From contig JAHNZQ020000308.1 of the NCBI GenBank assembly GCA_019155205.2, forward strand, positions 4,792,041 through 4,803,002: a stretch of DNA of 10,962 bases, given 5' to 3'. The translations under genes and the position numbers were made by a program. Positions 1 to 7,440 of this stretch are shown piece by piece; position 1 is the first letter of the stretch; each line of letters starts with the position of its first letter. The DNA comes from Gracilaria vermiculophylla (taxonomy: Eukaryota; Rhodophyta; Florideophyceae; Gracilariales; Gracilariaceae). The notes beneath the pieces are model-generated. The model made no database searches, was not told the origin of the DNA, and saw only the letters and a list, made by a program, of their open reading frames with translations.

Positions 1-125
1 ATTCCCCCGGCTCGCGACAGCGGATACCGGAGACCACCTTTAGGAATACGCGCCTTTGGAGTCACTAAAAACTCCTAACGGACGTTGTGCTTTACTACCT
101 CGACAGGAGGGCTGACAGTACCACA
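1..125 (+). repeat. Inverted-repeat arm A: copia RNase H fragment
   Basis: This segment is the reverse complement of 10570-10694 with mismatches only at positions 4, 66, 80, 101 and 106, all transitions. Read in frame 3 (codons starting at 3, 6, 9) it matches the stretch of the minus-strand copia remnant just after its first catalytic Asp, running to the residues RADSTT. Position 66-68 is TAA here where the other copy has CAA (Gln), so this copy is dead. Similarity stops abruptly after 125. The arm may continue to the left of the window. Confidence 0.85.
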
Positions 126-159
126 GTTCTGTGGACGCTCTCAGGGTCTTACGCGCTAA

Positions 160-1700
160 GGCGCTCATGTGCGATCCAATGAGCCCCAGTTTGAATTCAA
201 AGTTGGATTAGACTAATCTACAGGACATCAAAACCTCGCAGTCTGCTTGAAAGAGAACACACTCCCGCCTTTCAAAAAACTCGACGACGTTTTCAAGACC
301 CACGATGGCATCATATGGATACCAAGAAATGACGAGCTTCTTAGGCTTCCCGTTATAATAGCCGCTCATTCAGGACACGGTGATCACCGAAGTTGGCGCG
401 TCATCCTTACTACTATCCAGGCTCATTCCCAATGGGCGAAATTGAGGCACGACGTCAAGTCATTTGTAAGTTCTTGCCTGCATTTTCTCTGAACGGAGAC
501 CAAAAGGATCGTATAACGTCCTGTCGGTAATGCTATGCACGCTACAGAACCCAACAAGTTGCTCCATTTCGATTTATGTTTCATGTCAGACGGAGAGAAC
601 GGTTACACCTATGTGCTTGTTTTCGAGAGCGACCATTGCGGTTTTTTGTGGCTTATACCGACCGAGAATACAACTGCTGAGACCATTTCTGGAGTCCTCA
701 CCAACTGGTTTTCTAGTTTTGGCGTCGTGTACCAATGGGTATCAGACCGTGGCTCTCATTTCAAGAACGATCTGGTGCGCTTTCTTCGCTACGGAAATAC
801 TTCAGCGCACCATTTCACCTTCGCCCACTGTCCATAGAGTAACAGTACGGTCAAGGTGATAAATGGCGAGCTACTGAAGACGACACGCGCGCTACTCTCA
901 GAGTATCGGCTACCATAACGGTGTTGGCATAGCATCATGCATGTCGTGCAGTCTGCGCTGAGGAATACGAAACTCAATCATCTTGGTACCTGTTGCGCTC
1001 TCACCGTTTTCACGGGTCATCTGCAGGACACACCGCTACGTGCAACTGCACATATGGTGGGACCTGATATCCAGGTGCGTTCTATAGAAGAGATCCACTG
1101 TGTTGAGCGCAAATACGTGAAAAACTTGTCAAATCCTTGGAATCAATGCACAAAAAAGTATCAGAACATTCGACAAAGAAACGGCAGGCTGCGATAGATT
1201 CCCACAACCAGAAGACGCATTTGCACGCTATCAACTTCAGTGAGGGTGACTACGTCCTACGTGACAAACCGTAACGAGAGGGCACGCGCAAACCGTCTTT
1301 GAAATGGCAGTGACCCTTTCCAGTTGTTGAATGCAGAAGCTAATACATATTGTTGGTCAAAAGCCTCCTTGACAGCCAAGGAGAGAAGGTTCACAGAAGG
1401 AGGCTCACGTATTCCCGCAATAAGGACTTCAATGTTACGGGGAATGTTTCCAACCACCTCGCATACCAGTCGGGGGAGCTTTTGGTTGTCGACGCATTCC
1501 TGGACATTCGTCGTAATCAGGGCGACATCGAACTACAAGTCAAGTGGCGCGTATTCAACTCAGAGAAAACTAAATGGGTATGATACGATTTGCTGAAAGA
1601 AGATGTCCCTGACCGTAAAAGCGAGTATTTGGTGGACATGGTAAAGAAGGGCACGAAGCGACAACGCATTATCGCAAGTTCTCTCTCAACTGATGCCTTC
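160..1700 (+). pseudogene. Decayed Ty3/gypsy pol: integrase with chromodomain
   Basis: This is the 3' part of a chromovirus-type pol. Codons from about 178 to 1125 lie in frame 1. They hold an integrase zinc-finger stretch (HSGHGDHR near 364-390, with CLHF at 475-486 where the family has CxxC, so one zinc ligand is lost) and the core domain. The first Asp is at 571-573, the second at 745-747, and exactly 35 residues later, where DD35E integrases have Glu, there is Lys (853-855). Frame-1 stops are at 490, 514, 835 and 916. Between about 1120 and 1140 the reading shifts to frame 3, which carries the C-terminal SH3-like piece (NFSEGDYVLR at about 1218-1262) and a chromodomain (ELLVVDAFLDIRRNQGDIEL starting near 1476, then LQVKW). 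Frame-3 stops are at 1272, 1311, 1341 and 1581. Upstream protease, RT and RNase H are absent; the fragment abuts the copia piece ending at 125. No integration activity is possible. Confidence 0.9.
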
Positions 1701-1730
1701 ACCTATGTTGGTGCCATCATAGGGTGCTGT

Positions 1731-2117
1731 TGTAACATACACAATGTGAGTTATTGGTTTGGCGATTGGATGCGCATTTGCATTTGGTCCCGTATAAAGG
1801 GAAATACAGGAGCGTACAGAATGCAGAGAGGCAACTGCTTTATCCTGCGCGCCCGCTTCTTAACCCGACGTCCTCGCCCACTAGACGCATACGGGCCTGT
1901 CAGATTCGATTTGCTATTCGTCACTTTGCGAGGAAGCAAAGACCGAGTACACCATATAAAAGAAACCTCTTCCGCGTCACCGACCAATGTTGGGAACCAG
2001 GCAGACGCCAGGGGGTGTTCCTGTTTTTTCGTACAGCGTGCGGATATCATTCACACTTGCTTACTTCGCGATAATTGCTTACGCTTGAGCACGTAGACCC
2101 CGACACTCGTCATTACA
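1731..2117 (+). mobile_element. Candidate 3' LTR of the gypsy fragment
   Basis: About 30 bases after the last chromodomain-like codons a segment begins TGTAACA. It can be closed at CATTACA (2111-2117), giving TG...CA ends with the 5-bp inverted termini TGTAA/TTACA and a length of 387 bp, normal for Ty3/gypsy LTRs. It contains two TATA-like boxes, TATAAAG at 1793 and TATAAAAG at 1955. Open frames across it (for example 1754-2074 and 2050-1751 on the minus strand) look like chance. Against it: there is no clear polypurine tract just upstream, and no second LTR copy lies in the window, so the boundaries are inferred only from position and termini. Confidence 0.35.
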
Positions 2118-2827
2118 GAAAGTGGCTTTACTCTCTCCAAATCCAAAGGTTTTTTTTATCTATCCCATGTATCTTAACCTGCTGCTTTTTTTAAATCCAG
2201 TACGATATTGCTTCGAGAGTTCTACTAGTCGTCTGCATGGATTACCTGTTACTCGATCTTAAAAGCGTATACCCAGTATGCCTGTGAACGAATCAAACTA
2301 CATTCTTTCTGTCAAAAGCAGTCGATATTTCTCCGTAAGGCGCCTTTTCTATTTATCACTATCAATATTCTTCGTCAGTGCCTGAGAACGCCTCAAGGAA
2401 ACCGGTTTCTACGTTTTTAAATAGACTGATTCTTGTAACTAACGAAAGCAATTTTTTCACTGAATTTTGATACATAGATTGTTTCTGAAACGTTTTCTCA
2501 TCAATGAATCATTGTTTGCGATCAACTGTGTACTTTTTTTTATTGTAGATTGTGCAGTGCAATGCTTTGAAAGACGTCAATAAACGAAATCTTTTTTTAT
2601 CTTGAACACTCGGCTTGACTTCTATCCTCCATCAAACCTAGCGCTGCAACTGTGCTTATATAATGTTCTGTATCATTCCTACCACATAGTACAGTTTTAT
2701 GTGTTTTTTGTCATTCACCATTGAGTATGCAAATCATATTCTTATATAGAATCTTATAGAAATCTCTAGACGGAACCAGTTTCGAGTTGCTTTTACAGAA
2801 GGTTCTAAAGCTTTTCACAACACACAC
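2118..2827. other. AT-rich spacer, no gene seen
   Basis: The stretch is AT-rich with several T runs (for example near 2150, 2185, 2535 and 2592) and no open frame with protein-like composition on either strand. An AATAAA-type hexamer occurs near 2580. TATATAG near 2742 lies about 85 bases before the ATG at 2828 and could belong to a promoter there, but it is not diagnostic. Confidence 0.5.
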
Positions 2828-3044
2828 ATGGGTACCATAGAAGCCACAAGTAAGGCTTTCCTAGCTGGCTACCTCGCATTGGGAGAGAAGTAAGAGCGCT
2901 TTTCTCGCTTTCGTACTCGTTCTGGCGAATTGCCTCCTATGCAGTACAAGGCGGTTATACATCACTGTTGTTGTCCTTCGTATACAAGAAAAGTTAGAAC
3001 TTGTGGTTCGCAGAGCACTTAGATACAAGGCTGAAATGTCATAG
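2828..3044 (+). CDS. Possible small two-exon gene, 53 residues
   Basis: Unspliced, the ATG at 2828 gives only 21 codons. The frame ends exactly over a consensus donor: GTAAGAG at 2890. Removing 2890-2944 (55 bp, pyrimidine-rich, ending CTATGCAG) joins exon 1 (2828-2889) in phase to exon 2 (2945-3044), which stays open to TAG at 3042-3044. The 53-residue product starts MGTIEATSKAFLAGYLALGE and ends in a basic helical stretch, LELVVRRALRYKAEMS. An AATAAA hexamer lies 26 bases after the stop. Context at the start is good (A at -3). I do not recognise a family; there is no signal peptide. It could be a real small gene, the first exons of a larger one, or chance. The opposite strand carries a 105-codon ORF (3178-2861) of unconvincing composition. 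Confidence 0.35.
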
Positions 3045-3070
3045 CAGTTGTGGATACTTACTGAGCCAAA

Positions 3071-3076
3071 AATAAA
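3071..3076 (+). terminator. Candidate polyadenylation hexamer AATAAA
   Basis: An AATAAA hexamer falls 26 bases beyond the TAG of the candidate spliced gene. In AT-rich DNA the hexamer is common, so only its position gives it weight. Confidence 0.25.
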
Positions 3077-3271
3077 GGTTTCGTTCTCAATTCCAAAACT
3101 GTAAAGAAAATGTTCGTAGGCTGCTGCTTTGAGTACATTGTTGACACAAGCAGTCGACGTCGCAAGCTTTGAGAACATTTTTCTTTAAATTATAAAACAA
3201 AAAAGTGAAGAGCAAAAACATTAGACTGACGTGCATGGATGTTAACTGTAACACCAATTGAGATGTTAAGT

Positions 3272-3309
3272 GCTGGTGTTCTTCTCGTTGCAGAGAAGAA
3301 CGCCTCAGC
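3272..3309. other. Strong hairpin, 15 pairs with 6-nt loop
   Basis: Left arm 3272-3286 pairs with right arm 3293-3309: nine uninterrupted Watson-Crick pairs next to the loop GTTGCA (GTTCTTCTC against GAGAAGAAC), then a G-T wobble, two G-C pairs, a 2-nt bulge (3305-3306) and three more pairs. It lies in otherwise gene-free DNA. It could be part of a small hairpin RNA or a remnant of a transposon terminus. A chance palindrome of this quality is possible but not frequent in 11 kb. No function is assigned. Confidence 0.5.
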
Positions 3310-4133
3310 CGCTTTTACTGTAGTTTTTATGTAACCAATCTCATGGTGCGCGCATGTCCAGCGGTTCCGCCAATGTCGTAACCATTAGAGCTATTAAGAA
3401 ACGGAATAGTTGTGTTACAAAAGCAGTTAGATAGTTTTGTTTTAGAGTTAAATAGGATCTAAAAATTTTGTTCTGTCTTTCTGTTTTGATGAAGGTTGTT
3501 TTGCGAATTAGTTTAGGTGTTTAGAGCTAAGGCAACTGTGAGTGTTACATGATACACTACTATATGCTTATTTTTCTTATTCTGAAAAATGATCATTAAA
3601 AGAGACTCTAATTTGTATTGTACGCATAAGGATCCAAAGTGGAGGCAATATAATTAAGCCGACTTCAATATATCTGGTAGGTTGAGGGAGCATGTACGTG
3701 GAGTCATGCACCAACTATATGTATCAATCGTCTCGAAGACTGGTAGATATGCGAATCATGTAGGGATGCTAAAACTAGTGCTTTTTTCAAGACGCGTGTC
3801 TAAGTACTATAACGGAGTACTGATAGACCTGCTCTTTGTTTAAAGTCGTTGATCGCTTGCTCGAAGTCGTAGCCCCATAACCAGAGATGCATGAAATCAC
3901 TACCCGGGTTCTGTGATGCCATGCGCCACCCCTGAGTCGTTTTATATTACTGGGTGTAAGTGCTGGACAAGATTTGTACGTGCGAAACGGCACTGAGAAG
4001 ACCTGTCGGGCGGCAACGCTGGCATGTGGTCCATCGACATTGTCGAACATTGGACTGTATTCGAAGCAGTGGCCTGTTCTTTAGCCACGGTTGTCGCATC
4101 TTCAGTTGGCTTTGCTGAAGTCAAGCGCAGCTA
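3310..4133. other. Spacer with one GC-richer patch, no supported gene
   Basis: Positions 3310-3790 are AT-rich with no protein-like frame. From about 3830 to 4130 the base composition becomes more balanced. There, short open stretches occur on both strands: on the plus strand a frame reading GMWSIDIVEHW then a hydrophobic run at about 4019-4132, and on the minus strand 4050-3787 and 4124-3942. None has a recognisable motif. The patch may be the upstream part of the degraded tract that starts at 4134, but I cannot join them. Confidence 0.35.
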
Positions 4134-4963
4134 ATGCAACTCATGAGTGTAACAGCGACGCGTGCACTATTTGGCTCGCGGTTTAAAGGAATGTGTCAAT
4201 CAGATGGCGTCATGCTCACCATCCGGCTTGTCTTGCATGTCAGGGAAATTCACATAAACAAACTCTGTTATTGTCTGTTGAAAGACTATCTTTTAGTAAA
4301 GAGTGGACCAGAATCTAAGAGAATCTGTTGGGCTGGTAGAGAAGTTCAACTCATAAAGGCAAAGAATGGCATAGCCATTCTGTAATGGTGGTATTGTCTC
4401 GAAACATACATGTATATACTTGTGAGCTTTGAGTAAGGCTTTGCAATAAAGGAAGCGAGTGTTGGAGAAAACTTGTACAAGTCTTTGTGTTCTCTATCGA
4501 AACGAAGTCCATGGTGTTTGTGGATTAAGACAGATATTGTTAAGAAGATGGCTCTTACATTGGTTAGCACGGTGGAGATCCTAATCTATGAAAAGAACGG
4601 CGCAGTACATCACATGTCTTAGACCAGTTCCTTTCTTGTAGCACACATTATGGAAAGGATACTGCTATCCTAGAATGCCACATCGTAATCTTTGTTCCTT
4701 ATTGTAAGAAGATTGGAAGTCCGCAATAGTATCCAGACTTCAAACTCCCTAAGGTTGTGCAGGAGTGGGTCACATATTGCAACATTTTGTCCATAAACAC
4801 AAACCTTTTGATCGCACAAGCTATACCCCGTGTGGCTCAGTCTGTCCCTCCTCCAGATGAGCTGGAGTAAAAGCTCTTGCCTCGACTAATGAAAGTACCT
4901 TGGGCCCCTTTAGGAGGAGAAGGAAGAGGCCAGAGGGGAAACTCTCCGTCCGCATCGCGTGTT
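4134..4963 (+). pseudogene. Unrecognised degraded coding tract A
   Basis: Two plus-strand frames are unusually open. Frame 3 begins with ATG at 4134 and is open to 4382; it resumes after stops at 4383 and 4434 and runs to 4619. Frame 2 then takes over from about 4592 to 4963 with stops only at 4727 and 4868. It has protein-like composition: YGKDTAILECHIVIFVPYCK near 4649-4708, PDFKLPKVVQEWVTYC near 4733-4780 and SVPPPDELE ending at 4867, followed directly in the same frame by KLLPRLMKVPWAP. The continuity of sense across single stops suggests one ancestral protein with a frameshift and point nonsense mutations, or an intron-split gene I cannot resolve. I cannot name the family. Confidence 0.3.
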
Positions 4964-5012
4964 TAGTTGACTGGGGTGCCTCTCTCGATACTGTCTTGTA
5001 GTTGGTACTGTT

Positions 5013-5636
5013 TTGCAGCGATTATTTCCGCGAAAATTTACCGCAGCTGTGGGCCCAGAACCGGCAATTAATGTCAAGTATCCAACAGATCCTCATAGAT
5101 TTGATCCGATAAAATATCTTTTAGAGTGGGGCCGCGATACATCTCAAGAGGATGCTACCATCTCTTCAGCTGCACAAAAAGACTCACAGACTCCGGCGAA
5201 CAATTGCCCCGATTTGTTTGTTTCGTGTACACGTACGGAGACGCATACATATGTGAGCACGAGATTGACTCGTCCTCTTGTGCCCCATCGACTACCCAGG
5301 CATACTACCTAACAACAGTGTTCGCTCCTCGAACGTCTCGTTGGCTCACGAATAGAGTGTCATGATGCAGAGACCGCCGTTTTTCGCCCGGATCTGACTG
5401 CTGACAGTGCAAGCCCTTTGCCAGCTTTCGCGGTCCAACAAGCTCAGCGCCTTCTCGCTCCCTTGCCCTCATCATCTAAGATAGCTGTTGCTCATTGCAA
5501 CCTTTCAATTCTTTACACGCAGCTGTGAAAGTATGAACGACTCAATGTGCGGAAACGTTTTCAAATTCGCGTTCTCCTCTGCCCGCTGTTCGCCTTATTT
5601 TTGGCAAGACCGATAAACATGAGACGAGCAACGTGA
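5013..5636 (+). pseudogene. Unrecognised degraded coding tract B, about 207 codons
   Basis: Frame 3 from 5013 to 5633 contains only two stops (TAA at 5310, TGA at 5526) before TGA at 5634. Protein-like stretches include KYPTDPHRFDPIKYLLEWG (about 5073-5129), SLLERLVGSRIECHDAE (about 5325-5375) and a proline/alanine-rich piece ending KIAVAHCNLSILYTQL (about 5478-5525), then KYERLNVRKRF. Frame 2 is also open over 5126-5365, so a frameshift is possible. No conserved motif is recognised. It may be the continuation of tract A, 50 bases upstream, from which it is separated by stops in all frames. Confidence 0.3.
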
Positions 5637-5772
5637 CGGTGCTGCTCAACACACAAACAATCTGCCATCGCAACACATCAGCGAGTTGTTAACGAGCAAC
5701 CAGGCCGCTACCCCGCCATGACAATGTCAGCACTCGGCATGCTCTTTGGTAAACGTACATGTGGATCATCAA

Positions 5773-6336
5773 ATGCATCGCAAGCAAAATTCAAAAAAAA
5801 TGGCCCAATCGAATTACGCATATGTTCGTCACAAAAAGGCGCGCTGCCGAGTAACACGCCTCGCGCGGATCCCCCTCTGCCCCCTGCGTGAGATCACTTC
5901 CTTCCCAGCACTGCCTCGTTTTTCCTTCTCGCTGGATTCCGCCGCATATCTGTCCGTGTGTAGTCTGCTGCCGATGCTGTACTTGTTTGCGCTTTCTGCT
6001 CGCCTAAAAGATATTGTTAGCTGCTGCATGGCTGCTCAACAGCGATACTCTCAACGCAATGTCAGCTGCGTTTTTCTGCACCATAGTAAAACATACGTTT
6101 CATTCACCTCTGCTCTCGTTCCTTCTCGTTGGTATTTGCTACACATTACACCAACGGTTTGTTTTCCAACTGGACTTTCCGAACACCTGTTATGTTCGGC
6201 GTGTACTGCTCCGTACGACCTCACATTGCGCGTCTTTCCTTCATTGCTTTTCTGGTCTTCTTTTTCAACTATGTGTGTTGCTGTCCCTAAATATATCTTG
6301 ATCAGCTGCATTCGTAAGTCTCGTCATATGCCATGA
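5773..6336 (+). CDS. Doubtful Cys/Ser/Leu-rich ORF, 187 residues
   Basis: An ORF opens at ATG 5773 and ends at TGA 6334-6336. The product is basic at the N terminus (KQNSKK, RHKKARCR) and rich in Cys, Ser, Phe and Leu afterwards, with hydrophobic stretches around residues 55-82 and 150-180. The plus strand here is pyrimidine-rich, which depletes stop codons and yields just this composition. A second frame (6014-6301) is also open, and the minus strand is open from 6311 to 6051 and from 6029 to 5829. No motif or signal peptide is recognised. Chance is the likelier explanation. Confidence 0.2.
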   Translation: MHRKQNSKKMAQSNYAYVRHKKARCRVTRLARIPLCPLREITSFPALPRFSFSLDSAAYLSVCSLLPMLYLFALSARLKDIVSCCMAAQQRYSQRNVSCVFLHHSKTYVSFTSALVPSRWYLLHITPTVCFPTGLSEHLLCSACTAPYDLTLRVFPSLLFWSSFSTMCVAVPKYILISCIRKSRHMP

Positions 6337-6752
6337 AAATATCATTTTGATTTCTACCTAAAACATATCGTACTTGCTGTGCTGTCTGTTGACTTTGGTG
6401 ACGAAGCACGAGTGGAAACATTTCGTTCCTCGAGATTGCAGATATGCTTGCAGAGCCGCTCCAGCCGCTCTATTTGCAAAATGATGTTCTACTCACCCTT
6501 TTTCGAAGACCAACGAGGGTGCAGTAACAACTATGAATAATGTTTGTTGAATACATTGATTGATATGCATTTCCTCGTTTCAAAGTGGAAAGTGTCCACA
6601 AAATTTCATTGCTATGCGTTTGTTGATTCATGCCTACCCTCCTTCAGAGATCCAAAACAGACCTTCTAGCAACATTAGATTAATTCGAAGCTCCGAAAAC
6701 CTCCCATTGAACCTGATTAACCGATGCTTCCATCGAATGTGGTAAAGTTCGA
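6337..6752. other. Upstream region of the secreted-peptide gene
   Basis: The stretch has no supported gene. It holds a small inverted repeat, GTGGA at 6585-6589 against TCCAC at 6595-6599. The short plus-strand open frame at 6560-6745 has no protein-like motif. The very long minus-strand ORF that covers part of it is a shadow of the gene at 6907. Confidence 0.4.
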
Positions 6753-6800
6753 GGATCGGGTATAAAAGAGCCGACGCACGATCCGCCGTCTTCAAATTTC
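6753..6800 (+). promoter_or_regulatory. TATA box with initiator-like element
   Basis: TATAAAAG lies at 6761-6768. About 29 bases downstream of its start is CGTCTTCAAATTTCT (6788-6802), which resembles the pyrimidine-plus-CAWTTT initiator/flanking element of oomycete promoters, so transcription probably starts near 6790. The TATA box sits between the arms of a 6-bp inverted repeat, GGATCG at 6753-6758 and CGATCC at 6779-6784. The inferred 5' leader (about 6791-6906) is poor in G and rich in A, C and T, has no ATG, and ends AAAC before the start codon. Together these suggest a strongly transcribed gene. Confidence 0.65.
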
Positions 6801-6906
6801 TACCCATCAACACGAACTTCTCCATACACGCGCTCACTACTTCTACTTCACATTCTCCATTCACGCCAAACAACGTCATTTGATCAACACACTCAGCGAC
6901 ACAAAC

Positions 6907-7440
6907 ATGAAGTCCTTCACTCTTTTGTTTTTGCTGTTTGCGGCTTCGATCTGTCTGACATTTGGATCCGCCGTACCCAATGACACGGAAACTGCCGATG
7001 AATGCGATGTTCCTGCAATCGTGGCATATTGTCTCGATATGATTCACCTCGGAGCCGAGTATGAACCTCCATCCGCAACAGTCGAAGAGCTGAAGCACGA
7101 TGTCGAGAAAGCGCCGTTGGGAATGTGCCCATGGGGAGACTGGAACGGAAAGGCAACTGTGGAGGACTGCATGCAGATCCTCAGCCTTTATGCTGATCTT
7201 GACGAAGACAATGAGGAAGTTGAGGTGGAGATGGATCCTAGTGGTCGATTCTTCAAGAAGATCAAGAGAGGCCTGAAGAAGATCGGTAAAAAGGTCAAGA
7301 AAGCCGTCAAAAAAGTCGCAAGAGGTGTGAAGAAGGTTGTGAAGAAGGTTGCCAGATTCTGCATTAAAAACAAGGAAATTTGCGAAAAGGCTGTTGAGAT
7401 CGGAGTCGATGTCATCAACGAAAAACATGAACAGAAGTAA
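6907..7440 (+). CDS. Secreted precursor with acidic domain and cationic amphipathic helix
   Basis: This is an intact 177-residue intron-less ORF. I chose the ATG at 6907 over upstream non-ATG codons because it has A at -3 and opens directly into a signal peptide (hydrophobic core LLFLLFAASICL, likely cleavage after G20-S21-A22). Residues 23-113 carry 24 Asp/Glu against 3 Lys, with cysteines at 33, 42, 74 and 88 and a final acid run at 97-110. After DPSGR, residues 115-151 contain 18 Lys/Arg and no acid. Apolar residues at 119, 123, 126, 130, 134, 137, 141, 145 and 148 (4-3-4 spacing) form one face of an amphipathic helix. The tail has C152 and C159 and is near neutral. The whole protein is almost charge-balanced. 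This matches the general plan of antimicrobial peptide precursors, in which an acidic pro-region masks a basic lytic peptide. Release could follow R114 or the dibasic KR at 120-121. It could instead act uncleaved as an apoplastic effector; no RxLR motif is present. Function is inferred and the family is unrecognised. Confidence 0.9.
   Translation: MKSFTLLFLLFAASICLTFGSAVPNDTETADECDVPAIVAYCLDMIHLGAEYEPPSATVEELKHDVEKAPLGMCPWGDWNGKATVEDCMQILSLYADLDEDNEEVEVEMDPSGRFFKKIKRGLKKIGKKVKKAVKKVARGVKKVVKKVARFCIKNKEICEKAVEIGVDVINEKHEQK
7261..7359 (+). repeat. Three tandem 33-nt units coding 11-residue helix repeats
   Basis: Residues 119-129, 130-140 and 141-151 of the secreted precursor align as IKRGLKKIGKK, VKKAVKKVARG and VKKVVKKVARF. 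Units 2 and 3 differ at two residues (A133/V144 and G140/F151) but use different synonymous codons (for example GTC AAG against GTG AAG), so the duplication is old or kept by selection on protein. Hendecads place apolar residues in a straight stripe along an alpha helix, as in surface-bound lipid-binding helices. Confidence 0.8.

Noticed and set aside
1751..2096. Three overlapping ORFs of about 100 codons on both strands
   Set aside because: They have no motif and lie beyond the chromodomain where the LTR is expected; openness in several frames suggests composition rather than coding.
2861..3178. 105-codon minus-strand ORF
   Set aside because: Ser/Thr/Leu-rich without motif; the plus-strand spliced model at the same place explains the splice signals and poly(A) hexamer better.
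3787..4124. Two minus-strand ORFs of 87 and 60 codons
   Set aside because: Different frames, no motif and no neighbouring promoter; I cannot separate them from chance in a GC-richer patch.
6634..7428. 264-codon minus-strand ORF overlapping the secreted-precursor gene
   Set aside because: It is the antisense shadow of a Lys-rich gene: AAG/AAA codons read as Leu/Phe and the sense strand lacks TTA, CTA and TCA in that phase. It lacks motifs, while the plus strand has a promoter, signal peptide and coherent domains.
6907..7440. RxLR or elicitin effector
   Set aside because: No RxLR/EER motif follows the signal peptide, and the cysteine spacing (33, 42, 74, 88, 152, 159) does not match the elicitin pattern.
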